Below are positions 24,127 through 33,149 of a stretch of 64,000 nucleotides of DNA, in pieces (positions within the stretch are counted from its first letter, which is position 1; the number at the start of each line of letters is the position of its first letter). Where the stretch lies: assembly GCA_018376535.1 (NCBI GenBank), contig JAHABC010000006.1:45475-109474 (forward strand), given 5' to 3'. The stretch comes from Ruminococcus sp. (GTDB taxonomy: Bacteria; Bacillota; Clostridia; Oscillospirales; Ruminococcaceae). Position numbers and translations under genes: made by a program. Under the pieces are notes generated by a model, which saw only the letters and a list, made by a program, of their open reading frames with translations, was not told where the DNA came from and did no database searches.

Positions 24127-25206
24127 ATGATATCTTTTATTAAAGAAGATACTAACTGTTGGGATATATTAAAGTCGGAAAAACGTCCCATATACATATA
24201 CGGAATGGGTGACGGTGCAGTTAAAATATTAAATGTATTCGAGCAGTATGGCATAGAAATATCTGGAATTTTCGCTAGTGACGATTTCGTTAGAGGTCAC
24301 TCTTTTATGGGATTTAAAGTCATGAAACTATCCGAAGTTGAAGCTATCTGCGATGACTTTGTTATAGTATTAGCATTTGCAGTGTGTAGAAATCCCATGT
24401 ACAATAACATTGTGGAGTTATCTAAAAAGCACACTTTGTACGCTCCAGACGTTCCAGTAGTAGTAGATGGCTCTCTATTCACCCTTGAATACTGCAAACT
24501 CCACGAACGTGAAATAGACGAAGTATACAGTATGCTAGAAGATGAAAAATCACGAAAGACTTATGAAGATGTAATCAACTTTAGAATTAGTGGCAAGATT
24601 AACTATCTTTTAGATAGCGTATCCACTCAACAAGAAGTCTTTACCGATATTATTAAACTATCCGATAACGAAACCTATCTTGATTTGGGTGCTTACAACG
24701 GCGATACTATTTTAGAGTTCTTAGATACTGTCAATCACAAGTACAACAAGATAATAGGTCTTGAACCTAACATAAAGAACTTTCGTCGACTTACTAGAAA
24801 TACTTCCGATATCCAACGCTTAGATATATATAACTACGCATCTTGGGATAAGAATGAAACTCTACTATTTTCCAGTGGTGCAGGTAGAATGTCTACCATT
24901 CAAAATGGAAATAGTGTTCAAAAAGTCAAGGAGGTTCAAGGTGTTTCAGTAGATAGCCTTTTCTCTCAAAATGATACACTTCCAACATTCTTAAAAATGG
25001 ACGTTGAAGGTGCTGAAAAAAACACTATCATAGGTTGCAAAAAGATTATACAAAGTGGTTGCAAGTTAGCAATATCGTTATATCATAGAAATGAGGATAT
25101 TTTTGCACTTCCATTACAGATAAAAGAACTCAATCCCAACTTTAAACTTTATGTTAGAAAGCAGTTATATATTCCTGCATGGGAAACGAATCTATACTGT
25201 ATATAG
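24127..25206 (+). CDS. FkbM-family methyltransferase
   Basis: 359 residues. The N-terminal third looks like a nucleotide-binding Rossmann segment (YIYGMGDGAVKILNVFEQYG). The C-terminal half is a SAM-dependent methyltransferase with YLDLGAYNGDTILEFL as motif I and FLKMDVEGAEKNTIIGC as the FkbM signature. Such enzymes often O-methylate sugars or glycans. AGGAGG precedes the ATG. It follows the DUF6472 gene and ends at a shared bidirectional terminator. The acceptor substrate is unknown. Confidence 0.85.
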   Translation: MISFIKEDTNCWDILKSEKRPIYIYGMGDGAVKILNVFEQYGIEISGIFASDDFVRGHSFMGFKVMKLSEVEAICDDFVIVLAFAVCRNPMYNNIVELSKKHTLYAPDVPVVVDGSLFTLEYCKLHEREIDEVYSMLEDEKSRKTYEDVINFRISGKINYLLDSVSTQQEVFTDIIKLSDNETYLDLGAYNGDTILEFLDTVNHKYNKIIGLEPNIKNFRRLTRNTSDIQRLDIYNYASWDKNETLLFSSGAGRMSTIQNGNSVQKVKEVQGVSVDSLFSQNDTLPTFLKMDVEGAEKNTIIGCKKIIQSGCKLAISLYHRNEDIFALPLQIKELNPNFKLYVRKQLYIPAWETNLYCI

Positions 25207-25242
25207 AAAAAATCGACTAGGAAATAATTCTAGTCGATTTTT
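25206..25242. terminator. Bidirectional terminator
   Basis: AATCGACTAG (25211-25220) pairs with CTAGTCGATT (25230-25239), with A-run before and T-run after, serving the convergent methyltransferase and aminotransferase genes. Confidence 0.85.
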
Positions 25243-25266
25243 AATGTAATCAATATGGATTTTTAA

Positions 25267-26544
25267 CTAATCAGCTAATAATTTTTCAGCGGTAGCCAAC
25301 TTAACGCATATACAGAATAGTTCCATAGCCTTTTCTAGTTCGTCAACTGGTGGATATGATGGAGCAATTCTAATATTGCTATCTTTAGGGTCTTTACCGT
25401 ATGGATATGTCGCACCTGCACCAGTTAATATAACTCCTGCATCTTTGCAAAGTTGAACTATTCTCTTAGCACAACCCTCACAGGCATCAAATGATACAAA
25501 ATAGCCACCTTTAGGTTCAACCCATTGACCAATTCCCAATGGAGCAATCTCATTATTCAACCATTTTATAACGCAATCGAACTTAGGCTTTAAGATGTTA
25601 GCGTGTTTCTTCATGTGTTCCTTAACACCGTTGATATCTCCAAAGAACTTACAGTGTCTAAGTTGATTTATCTTATCGTAACCTATAGTGGATATTGTCA
25701 ACTTGCTCATAATATCTTTAAAGTTAGCCTCACTGCAACCCATTGCAGAGATACCAGCTCCTGCAAATGTAACCTTAGATGTAGAACCAAAGATATATAC
25801 CATATCTTCTTTACCAGTTTTCTTACATTCTTCCATAATATTCAAGATACACTTAGGTTCATCAACAAGGTGATGTATACAATAAGCGTTATCCCAGAAA
25901 ATTCTAAAGTCTTTAGCCTTTGGCGATAGATTAGCAAATCTTCTAACAGTTTCATCGGAATAGCAAATACCAGTAGGATTTGCATATTGTGGAACACACC
26001 ATATACCTTTAACAGTTTCATCATTATTAACTAATTCCTCAACCATATCCATGTCAGGGCCATCTTCAGTCATAGGAATGTTAATCATTTCTATGCCAAA
26101 TAGTTGAGTTATAGCGAAATGTCTGTCATACCCTGGTACAGGACATAGGAACTTAACCTTATCTAGTTTACACCAAGGAGTTGAACCCATTACACCAAAA
26201 GAAAAACTTCTAGCAACAGTATCATACATAATAGTTAGACTAGCGTTACCAAAAACTATAGTTTGTTCTGGAGCAGTACCTAAGATATCACCCATTAACT
26301 TTTTAGCTTCTGGAATACCATCTAAGCCACCATAGTTACGAGTATCCACGCCGTTTTGGTCGTTAAGATTGCTATTAGCATTTAAGATATCTAACATAGG
26401 CATGGTTAAATCTAGTTGTTCACTAGATGGCTTACCTCTAGCCATGTTTAGTTTAAGTCCAAGAGATTTAAAAGCATCATACTCATCTTGAACACTATTT
26501 TTGAATGATATTAGTTCTGACTTATTCATTTCAGAAAGTTGCAT
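25267..26544 (-). CDS. Aminotransferase (MocR-like/aspartate aminotransferase subgroup 1c)
   Basis: A 425-residue fold-type I pyridoxal phosphate enzyme resembling the Aminotran_MocR family. The N-terminal LNMARGKPSSEQLDL is family-specific; PQYANPTGICYSDE, IFWDNAYCIHHL and the cofactor-lysine motif FGSTSKVTFAGAGIS follow. Members use aspartate or related amino acids with 2-oxoglutarate. AGGAGG precedes the ATG. It stands alone, with a shared terminator at its 3' end. The precise amino acid substrate cannot be read from sequence. Confidence 0.85.
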   Translation of the reverse strand: MQLSEMNKSELISFKNSVQDEYDAFKSLGLKLNMARGKPSSEQLDLTMPMLDILNANSNLNDQNGVDTRNYGGLDGIPEAKKLMGDILGTAPEQTIVFGNASLTIMYDTVARSFSFGVMGSTPWCKLDKVKFLCPVPGYDRHFAITQLFGIEMINIPMTEDGPDMDMVEELVNNDETVKGIWCVPQYANPTGICYSDETVRRFANLSPKAKDFRIFWDNAYCIHHLVDEPKCILNIMEECKKTGKEDMVYIFGSTSKVTFAGAGISAMGCSEANFKDIMSKLTISTIGYDKINQLRHCKFFGDINGVKEHMKKHANILKPKFDCVIKWLNNEIAPLGIGQWVEPKGGYFVSFDACEGCAKRIVQLCKDAGVILTGAGATYPYGKDPKDSNIRIAPSYPPVDELEKAMELFCICVKLATAEKLLAD

Positions 26545-26688
26545 AATAATCCTCCTAAAGTATCGACATATATTAGCCTTAAAAATTTCACTATATATAT
26601 AATATTACAAAATCAAAAAAATTGCAAGTGTTTTTTTGAAATCTTGCAAAAAAATTTTTATTGCACAAATTATTAACAGTATATACCA

Positions 26689-26717
26689 TTGACAACGTTT
26701 AAAAATAATCATACAAT
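26689..26717 (+). promoter_or_regulatory. Promoter of the 115-residue protein
   Basis: TTGACA (26689-26694), 17 bases, TACAAT (26712-26717), about 30 bases before the ATG at 26748. Confidence 0.8.
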
Positions 26718-26747
26718 AAGACTATATTATAATAAAGGAGTTTTTTT

Positions 26748-27095
26748 ATGGAAAATGTTAATCTATTTAAAAACGGTTATGAGTTCGCTAGTAACTGTGA
26801 AAAATCTTTTGACGATATGCACTCTAAGTTTGAAAGTTTAAAGGAAGATGAAACTTCTGCTTTTATGCTAGGATATGCTTTTTATCTAATGGAAACTGCT
26901 AAGTTCTTAGATGGTGCTAGTACTGAAAGTCTAAACGCTAAAGTTAATCTAGGAATAGCAAACCAATGTTTAAACTCAGTAATTGCTTTAAATAACATTT
27001 CTAGTGAAGATGCTTTAAAACTATCTTCTACTATGTATGAAATGGCTAATCAAAATATTGATGATGTTGCCAATACAATACTTCAAATTTGCTAG
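26748..27095 (+). CDS. Small helical cytoplasmic protein, unknown
   Basis: 115 residues, acidic, no signal peptide or membrane segment, and predicted mostly alpha-helical (FKNGYEFASNCEKSFDDM, FMLGYAFYLMETAKFLDG). It has its own consensus promoter, AAAGGAG and a strong terminator, so it is a real monocistronic gene that looks well expressed. I do not recognise a family. Four-helix or repeat-type scaffolds are possible. Confidence 0.75.
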   Translation: MENVNLFKNGYEFASNCEKSFDDMHSKFESLKEDETSAFMLGYAFYLMETAKFLDGASTESLNAKVNLGIANQCLNSVIALNNISSEDALKLSSTMYEMANQNIDDVANTILQIC

Positions 27096-27105
27096 TAATA
27101 AAGTT

Positions 27106-27140
27106 AGGAACGCTTTAATATTTAAAGCGTTCCTTTTTTT
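27106..27140 (+). terminator. Terminator of the 115-residue protein gene
   Basis: GGAACGCTTTAA / TTAAAGCGTTCC stem followed by seven Ts. Confidence 0.9.
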
Positions 27141-27145
27141 GGATA

Positions 27146-28630
27146 TTAGTCTATATATTCAACTTTGAAGTTCTTAAAGTTAGATACTCCATTATGAGCA
27201 AATAGACCTATAATAACTCCAGTAAATCCACTAGCAACCTCAGTAGATAGATACTTAGTCTGTGCACAACCTAATGTATGTTTAGTTCCATTTACTATAA
27301 CGTTGAACTCATACACAAAGTTATTAGAACGAACTTCTAAAGTTATGCTACCATTATCGCCTACAGATATACTATTTTGAATATGTTTAATATCGCCAAT
27401 ATTAAGTTTTTCTGTAATGATATATCCACTATCAGCTTTAGTAACTAACAAATCGTAGTGTTGTTGTTCGTCCATGAATAGAGTTATACCACCCTCACCA
27501 CTTTCAACAGATACATCGCAAGTAATAACAGATTTGAAATCTTTTTGACGTATACCAATAAATGTAGGTGATGCGACATCATCAAGAGTTTTTTCAGTAC
27601 CCTTTAAAGTTAGAGTTCCATGCTTAAAGGAGTAGTTTTTCATATCTGGAATACGAATGCGTAGCCAATCCACTTTAAGATTAGTATTCTCAAAAGTGAA
27701 TACTTTTTGTTCTTTTTGGACTATCTCTTTAGGATATTCGACTTCAAACTCATGGATAGTAGTTCCATTATAACCAGCAGTGAACCAACCATCTTGATTA
27801 AACTGTATAGGTGTTAGGAAAGTTTCTCTGCCTAAATGATGGTATGGCATCCATTGGTCCATCTGTCTAAATCCTAGATGTACCAACCACCATTGATTAT
27901 ACTCATCTTGAATTAAATCACCGTGACCTACACCTTGAATTTCAAAGCCACCTAGATTTCTATTTGTAAGTACTGGATTTCCACTAAAACTTTCAAACTT
28001 GCCATATATGTTTTTACTTCTAGCGTAAGTCACCATATGACCGTATTCAGTGCCACCCTCTGCAACCATTAGATAGTAATACTCTCCTATTTTGTACATA
28101 TGCGGGCCTTCGATATAACGTCCACCAGTACCTTGCCAGATATTCACACTTGGCGATAGCTTTTCACCTGTAGTAATATCTATTTCACATTGAGTAATAC
28201 CATCGATACCATTATCATCTTGACCGTTACTTAAAAAGTAGGTTTTGCCATCTTCAAAGTATAGCGATGGGTCTATGCCACCTTGTTGAACGTATATAGG
28301 TTCAGACCATTCTCCGTAGATGTTATCTGTATATACATAAAAGTTCTGTTGAGTAGTACTATTGGTAGTAACCATATAGAAGCGACCATCATTATATCTA
28401 ATAGTAGATGCAAACACTCCACCTGAACTATTTACGCCCTCTAGTGCTATTTGACTAGGTCTGTTTAGACAGTTACCAATCTGTTTCCAGTTGATTAAAT
28501 CCTTACTTTCAAATAGTGGCACGGCTGGAAAGTATTGCATACTACTGCACACTAGATAATACTTTCCATTAGCCTTACACATACTAGGGTCGGGATAAAA
28601 TCCCTTAATTATTGGATTTGTATACTTCAT
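27146..28630 (-). CDS. GH43 beta-xylosidase/alpha-arabinofuranosidase
   Basis: A 494-residue glycoside hydrolase family 43 enzyme. The five-bladed propeller begins IIKGFYPDPSMCKANGKYYL (general base Asp14), continues with GGIDPSLYFEDGKTYF (second Asp) and has the acid Glu in YIEGPHMYKIGEYYYL. Residues about 310-494 form a C-terminal beta-sandwich (GVIIGLFAHNGVSNF). No signal peptide, so it acts on imported xylo- or arabino-oligosaccharides. It follows the rhomboid gene by 17 bases in the same direction. The split between xylosidase and arabinofuranosidase activity cannot be made by eye. Confidence 0.93.
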   Translation of the reverse strand: MKYTNPIIKGFYPDPSMCKANGKYYLVCSSMQYFPAVPLFESKDLINWKQIGNCLNRPSQIALEGVNSSGGVFASTIRYNDGRFYMVTTNSTTQQNFYVYTDNIYGEWSEPIYVQQGGIDPSLYFEDGKTYFLSNGQDDNGIDGITQCEIDITTGEKLSPSVNIWQGTGGRYIEGPHMYKIGEYYYLMVAEGGTEYGHMVTYARSKNIYGKFESFSGNPVLTNRNLGGFEIQGVGHGDLIQDEYNQWWLVHLGFRQMDQWMPYHHLGRETFLTPIQFNQDGWFTAGYNGTTIHEFEVEYPKEIVQKEQKVFTFENTNLKVDWLRIRIPDMKNYSFKHGTLTLKGTEKTLDDVASPTFIGIRQKDFKSVITCDVSVESGEGGITLFMDEQQHYDLLVTKADSGYIITEKLNIGDIKHIQNSISVGDNGSITLEVRSNNFVYEFNVIVNGTKHTLGCAQTKYLSTEVASGFTGVIIGLFAHNGVSNFKNFKVEYID

Positions 28631-28647
28631 ATAAAAAAACTCCTTTC

Positions 28648-29256
28648 TTAGTAATTATAGCTTGAACTACTGTTCTTGAAACTTTTTGGACGGAATATGT
28701 ATCCAAAGATTGCTCCACATACACCACCTACTAGATGTCCAAATTGAGAAATATTATCTTCTACAAATATTCCTTGTATAACTTGATTTCCTAAGTAGAT
28801 TATAGCTACTAAAATCATAGTTAAAGGAATACCCTCATTTTCTTTAGAACTAGCAAAAGAACTCAATAGTATCATCATGAACACTATACCACTAGCACCA
28901 TATAGTGCAACGTTTGGAAATAGTATAGTATTGAATATTCCAGTTATACCAGCAGTAAAGAGCATCATTATTAACATTCTGCTACTGCCGTACTTTTCTT
29001 CTAGCATTGGACCTACTAGTAGTATATACATAAAGTTACCTACATAGTGCGATATATCGGCATGACCTATAGCGTGTGTAAACAATCTAATATAGGTTAG
29101 TGGATTTAACAATGAACTCCTATAAGTCATAAATAGCAACTTGGTAGATGTTCCACCAGTAAGATATCCTACTAATAAAGCTATTAAAGATATCAAAGCA
29201 AAAGTTAGTACCACTGGTGAGTTATAACTTATTTTGAACTTCTTTTTCTTTTCCAT
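28648..29256 (-). CDS. Rhomboid-family intramembrane serine protease
   Basis: 202 residues with six predicted membrane helices. The nucleophile serine is in YGASGIVFMM (GxSG) and the catalytic histidine in QFGHLVGGVCGAIFG, so it should be active; HAIGHADISHYVGNFMYI carries the family's conserved His/Asn segment. I prefer the ATG at 29256, 12 bases after AAAGGA; the ATG at 29277 contains that site. Its stop-start gap from rarA is a few bases, giving a rarA - rhomboid - GH43 run. Substrates unknown. Confidence 0.9.
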   Translation of the reverse strand: MEKKKKFKISYNSPVVLTFALISLIALLVGYLTGGTSTKLLFMTYRSSLLNPLTYIRLFTHAIGHADISHYVGNFMYILLVGPMLEEKYGSSRMLIMMLFTAGITGIFNTILFPNVALYGASGIVFMMILLSSFASSKENEGIPLTMILVAIIYLGNQVIQGIFVEDNISQFGHLVGGVCGAIFGYIFRPKSFKNSSSSYNY

Positions 29257-29282
29257 GACTAACATCAATCCTTTCATGGTAT

Positions 29283-30560
29283 TTAATTACTATTATTTTT
29301 CAACTTGTGCCAATATAACTTTGCAGATTGTTCTTGTTTGTTATCACCAAAAGTATAGTATACTTTGTCCTTAATGTTATCTGGTAGATATTGCTGTTCT
29401 ACATAGTGGTTAGGGTAATCATGTGGATACAAATAGTGCTGTCCTTTAATTTGAACCTCATCACTATCTGCATGACAGTTTTGCAGATGTCTAGGAATGT
29501 CACCACAATCCATGCTTTTAACATCTTGTAGAGCTAAATCTATAGCCTTTTTGCATGAGTTGGATTTAGGTGATGTTGCTAACAATATCACTGCTTGTGC
29601 TAACGGAATACGAGCCTCTGGGAAACCTATCTGTAAAGCACTATCCACACAAGATTTTACTATGCTTATAGCGTTAGGATATGCTAAACCAACATCTTCA
29701 CTGGCAATTACGAGCAATCGGCGACATATGGAGGAAATATCATTAGCCTCAATAAGTCTAGCAAGATAGTGCAACCCTGCATTGACATCTGAACCACGAA
29801 TTGACTTCTGAAATGCTGATAAGATATCATAATGACTGTCACCGTCTTTATCGTAACGCATACTGCTCTTTTGCGTGAACTCCTTAGCACTATTTAAGGA
29901 TATCTCTACTCTATCGGGATATACTTCCCCACTTAATACGCACATTTCCAAAGCGTTTAAAGATTTCCTAACATCGCCACCACAACTTTTGGATATATAC
30001 TCTAAGATATCGTTAGAGTATGAAATCTTAGTGTGCATATCCTGTTCCAAAATGGATACTCCTCTAGTTAGAGCCTTTTGGATATCTTTGTAAGAGATGG
30101 GTTTAAATTCAAAGATAGTACATCTGCTTAGAATAGCATTGAATATGGCGAAATAAGGATTTTCTGTAGTAGATGCTATCAAGGTAATCTTGCCATTTTC
30201 AATATACTCTAATAAAGATTGCTGTTGCTTTTTATTAAAGTACTGAATTTCATCTATATAGAGCATAATGCCATTACAACCGAGTAAGGTATCACTTTGG
30301 GATATTACTTCTTTAATATCACTAAGTCCCGACGTAGTAGCATTTATATGGTATATCTGCATATTGGATTGCTTAGCTATAATGTTTGCAAGAGTGGTCT
30401 TGCCTGTTCCAGATACTCCGTAGAATATCATATTGGGAATGTTGCCACCCTTGATAATCTTTCTAAGTGGACTATTATAGCCAATTAGATGTTCTTGTCC
30501 AACCATATCATCAATAGTAGATGGTCGAACTCTTTCTGCTAAAGGTATAATATTAATCAC
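29283..30560 (-). CDS. rarA: Replication-associated recombination protein A (AAA+ ATPase)
   Basis: RarA/MgsA acts at stalled replication forks. Walker A is GVSGTGKTT, Walker B is MLYIDEIQYF, and the N-terminus IPLAERVRPSTIDDMVGQEHL is characteristic. The C-terminal region has the tetramerisation and MgsA-type domain with HLQNCHAD and YLYPHDYPNHYVEQQYLP. The frame extends to 30650, but residues before VINIIPLAERVRP look untranslated. The best start is GTG near 30560, close after AAGGA, or a non-standard ATT 9 bases later. A divergent promoter begins at 30565, which argues against the longer form. Confidence 0.9.
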   Translation of the reverse strand: MINIIPLAERVRPSTIDDMVGQEHLIGYNSPLRKIIKGGNIPNMIFYGVSGTGKTTLANIIAKQSNMQIYHINATTSGLSDIKEVISQSDTLLGCNGIMLYIDEIQYFNKKQQQSLLEYIENGKITLIASTTENPYFAIFNAILSRCTIFEFKPISYKDIQKALTRGVSILEQDMHTKISYSNDILEYISKSCGGDVRKSLNALEMCVLSGEVYPDRVEISLNSAKEFTQKSSMRYDKDGDSHYDILSAFQKSIRGSDVNAGLHYLARLIEANDISSICRRLLVIASEDVGLAYPNAISIVKSCVDSALQIGFPEARIPLAQAVILLATSPKSNSCKKAIDLALQDVKSMDCGDIPRHLQNCHADSDEVQIKGQHYLYPHDYPNHYVEQQYLPDNIKDKVYYTFGDNKQEQSAKLYWHKLKNNSN

Positions 30561-30564
30561 TTCC

Positions 30565-30593
30565 TTGACTTTATATGTACAATATGTTATAAT
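30565..30593 (+). promoter_or_regulatory. Promoter of pnuC-like gene
   Basis: TTGACT (30565-30570), 17 bases, TATAAT (30588-30593). It leaves a leader of roughly 105 bases before the ATG at 30706, with no riboswitch class I could recognise. Confidence 0.75.
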
Positions 30594-30705
30594 CTCAAAG
30601 GCAAACGCAAACGCTACCAAGTAGTTAAACTGCATTTGATAGTATATCATTATGACTGATAAGATGTACTACTTCAAGTGCTTATTTTTTTGGAGGTATT
30701 TTTTT

Positions 30706-31404
30706 ATGAACATTTTAAACTCTTTTAAACAGTTATCCAAATTTGAATGGATACTCTGGATTTTTTCTCTAACAATATCAGGGACGATGTGTTTTTTAAG
30801 TGCAAACTTTAGTATATTAACTCTAATAGCGTCGCTTGTTGGAGTTACTGGCTTAATATTTGTTGCTAAAGGTGATGTATTAGGTCAAATATTAACCGTA
30901 GTATTCAGTATAACCTACGCTTTGATATCTTTAAAGTGCAGATACTTTGGTGAGGCTATAACGTATATTGGAATGACTATGCCTATAGCTATAATGTCTG
31001 TAATATCATGGATTAGAAATCCATATAAAAAAGGCGTAGCCGAAGTTAAAGTAGAAAAGTTATCTAAGAAAAAAATTGTACTCATGATAGTTCTAAGTAT
31101 AGTAGTTACTTGTATATTCTACTATATATTAAAATTTTTCAACACTAACAACTTAACTTTTAGTACCATATCTATAACTACAAGTTTTTTAGCATCGTAT
31201 TTAATGTTGAATAGAAGTCCATTATATGCGATTGCCTACGCTTGTAACGATATAGTTCTAATAGTCCTTTGGATATTAGCTACCTTAGAAGATATATCTT
31301 ACTTACCTATGATAATAAACTTTTCAATATTCTTTATAAACGATATCTATGGTCTATATAGTTGGTCCAAAATGATGAAACGTCAAGAAGAATCTAACTA
31401 TTAA
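30706..31404 (+). CDS. pnuC: PnuC-type nicotinamide riboside/mononucleotide transporter
   Basis: 232 residues with seven or eight membrane helices. PnuC carries NAD precursors by facilitated diffusion. Family marks are LTLIASLVGVTGLIFVAKG, the YFGEAITYIGMTMP loop, and the C-terminal NDIVLIVLWILATLED followed by FFINDIYGLYSW. The ATG at 30706 follows GGAGG by nine bases; a longer frame to 30652 lacks a site. Relatives carry riboside vitamins other than nicotinamide, so the cargo is not certain. No NAD gene is adjacent. Confidence 0.88.
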   Translation: MNILNSFKQLSKFEWILWIFSLTISGTMCFLSANFSILTLIASLVGVTGLIFVAKGDVLGQILTVVFSITYALISLKCRYFGEAITYIGMTMPIAIMSVISWIRNPYKKGVAEVKVEKLSKKKIVLMIVLSIVVTCIFYYILKFFNTNNLTFSTISITTSFLASYLMLNRSPLYAIAYACNDIVLIVLWILATLEDISYLPMIINFSIFFINDIYGLYSWSKMMKRQEESNY

Positions 31405-31502
31405 AATTAGTGTAGTGTTAATAACCATTATACAATAATCATGAAGATATGTCAATTAATAATTTGAATTTAAATATTGTGCAATATACATAAAAAAAGC
31501 TC

Positions 31503-31531
31503 TTGCAAAGTGTAGTAATATGTGCTATAAT
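31503..31531 (+). promoter_or_regulatory. Promoter of the solute-binding-protein/GGDEF-EAL operon
   Basis: TTGCAA (31503-31508), 17 bases, TATAAT (31526-31531). The transcript has a short leader with the upstream reading frame at 31570. Confidence 0.75.
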
Positions 31532-31569
31532 TGAAATATCATAAAATTTGTAAAAAAAGGTGGGTGAAT

Positions 31570-31605
31570 ATGTTACTAAATTTAGTAACAAATTGCTATG
31601 ATTAA
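31570..31605 (+). CDS. Overlapping upstream ORF (11 codons)
   Basis: The ribosome site AAAGGTGGGTG at 31557-31566 is best placed for the ATG at 31570, which encodes MLLNLVTNCYD and stops at 31605, overlapping the lipoprotein start at 31598 by eight bases in another frame. The 18-base palindrome GTTACTAAATTTAGTAAC lies inside it. The lipoprotein has no other ribosome site, so its translation probably depends on coupling to this ORF or on folding of the palindrome. Confidence 0.5.
   Translation: MLLNLVTNCYD
31572..31589 (+). promoter_or_regulatory. Palindrome between ribosome site and start of the binding protein
   Basis: GTTACTAAATTTAGTAAC is a perfect 18-base palindrome. If folded it brings the ribosome site closer to the ATG at 31598. 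A similar element precedes the next gene. Confidence 0.6.
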
Positions 31606-33076
31606 TAAAAAATTGAAATTAATTTCTGTATTAATATCCAGTGCAATATTAAGTATGTCGTTAAGTGGTTGTGAAAGCGCATCGAATAAAGCCGATTACG
31701 GTCTTGATGCTAAAAATCCTACGACCATAAACATATGGCACTATTACAATGGTGTACAACAAACTAGCTTCGATAAAATGATTAATGAGTTCAATGAAAC
31801 TGTAGGCTATGAAAAGGGTATCATCATAGAGGCTACATCTGTAGGTTCTGTTGATGAACTTTCCGAAAAGGTACTATCCTCATTAAATAACGAAGTTGGT
31901 TCGGATACAGCTCCTAACATATTCGCTTCATACGCTGAAACCGCCTACACTGTAGATAAGATGGGCTACGCTTGTGATATAAAAAAGTATTTCACCGATG
32001 ACGAACTTGCAGAATACGTTCCCAACTATATAGAAGAAGGTCAATTTTCTAATGATGGCTCTTTAAAAATATTCCCCATGGCTAAAAGTACCGAAGTAAT
32101 GATTTTAAATGCTACTGACTGGCAACCGTTCGCAGATGCTACTGGCGTTTCTACTGACGATTTGAAAACTTGGGAAGGTTTAGTTGACGTATCGGAAAAG
32201 TACTACAACTATACTGACGATTTAACTCCAGATATTGCTAACGATGGAAAATCGTTCTTTGGTAGAGATTCTGTCGCTAACTACATGGTAGTGGGTGCTA
32301 AACAATTAGGATACAACTATGTAACCGTTCAAGATGGCAAAGCTACCGTAAATATAGATGAAACTGCTCTAAGAAAACTTTGGGATAACTATTACGTTCC
32401 ATATGTTAAGGGATATTATGGCTCTCAAAGTCGTTTCCGTAGCGATGATGCTAAAATAGGTAAGATTATAGCTTTAATAGGTTCTACTACTGGTTCAGCG
32501 TACTATCCTACATCTGTTACTATAGATGATGATTATACATATCCTATTGAAAGTTTAGTACTTCCAGTACCTAACTTTGAGGGTTGCGACCCTTATATAG
32601 TTCAACAGGGAGCAGGTTTCGTAGTAACCAAAGCCGACGAAAAGACTGAATATGCTTGTTCAATATTCTTAAAATGGTTCACCGAAACCGATAGGAATAT
32701 AGAAAGTACTATATCTTCAGGATATCTTCCAGTAAAGGTTGACGCTCTTGACTTTAACAAGATAACTGAAATAAACGACCAAAGCGAAAATAAAATAGGT
32801 GGAACTCTATTAAATACTCTTGAAGTTGCTATAGATGAACTTTCTACATATCAACCATACGCAGCAAAACCTTATGATAATTGTGCCGACGTTAGAACCT
32901 TTCTAAACGATTGCATGGCTACTCAATCTGTAAATGTATATGACGAAGTTTGCAACAGAATAGCTAATGGTGAGGACAGAAATTCTGTTATAGATGAATA
33001 TACTAACGATAAGGCTTTTAATACTTGGTTAAACTATTTCAAATCTAACTTAGAGAATATTGTAAGTGATAACTAA
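31598..33076 (+). CDS. Extracellular solute-binding lipoprotein (ABC type 1 fold)
   Basis: 492 residues: signal peptide with lipobox SLSGC (Cys25), then a sugar-type solute-binding fold starting TTINIWHYYNGVQQTSFDKM, with GSTTGSAYYP and AGFVVTKADEKTEYACSIFLKWF further on. No permease or ATPase genes are near. It is followed 70 bases later by a receptor carrying GGDEF and EAL domains. This suggests it senses a ligand and signals to that receptor, as NspS does to MbaA in Vibrio cholerae, instead of feeding a transporter. The start relies on an upstream ORF and hairpin. Ligand unknown. Confidence 0.9.
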   Translation: MINKKLKLISVLISSAILSMSLSGCESASNKADYGLDAKNPTTINIWHYYNGVQQTSFDKMINEFNETVGYEKGIIIEATSVGSVDELSEKVLSSLNNEVGSDTAPNIFASYAETAYTVDKMGYACDIKKYFTDDELAEYVPNYIEEGQFSNDGSLKIFPMAKSTEVMILNATDWQPFADATGVSTDDLKTWEGLVDVSEKYYNYTDDLTPDIANDGKSFFGRDSVANYMVVGAKQLGYNYVTVQDGKATVNIDETALRKLWDNYYVPYVKGYYGSQSRFRSDDAKIGKIIALIGSTTGSAYYPTSVTIDDDYTYPIESLVLPVPNFEGCDPYIVQQGAGFVVTKADEKTEYACSIFLKWFTETDRNIESTISSGYLPVKVDALDFNKITEINDQSENKIGGTLLNTLEVAIDELSTYQPYAAKPYDNCADVRTFLNDCMATQSVNVYDEVCNRIANGEDRNSVIDEYTNDKAFNTWLNYFKSNLENIVSDN

Positions 33077-33115
33077 TATCAACATTGCAATATAATTAAA
33101 AAGGAGGTTATTTTA

Positions 33116-33139
33116 ATTACTATATACTTAAATAGTAAT
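33116..33139 (+). promoter_or_regulatory. Hairpin between ribosome site and start of the GGDEF-EAL gene
   Basis: ATTACTAT / ATAGTAAT arms with an eight-base loop separate AAGGAGG (33101-33107) from the ATG at 33150. The linear gap is 42 bases, too long for normal initiation; folding shortens it to about 18. Confidence 0.6.
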
Positions 33140-33149
33140 ATATTGTGTC

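Noticed and set aside
31405..31597. Possible c-di-GMP riboswitch upstream of the signalling operon
   Set aside because: Neither class I nor class II conserved sequences were visible.
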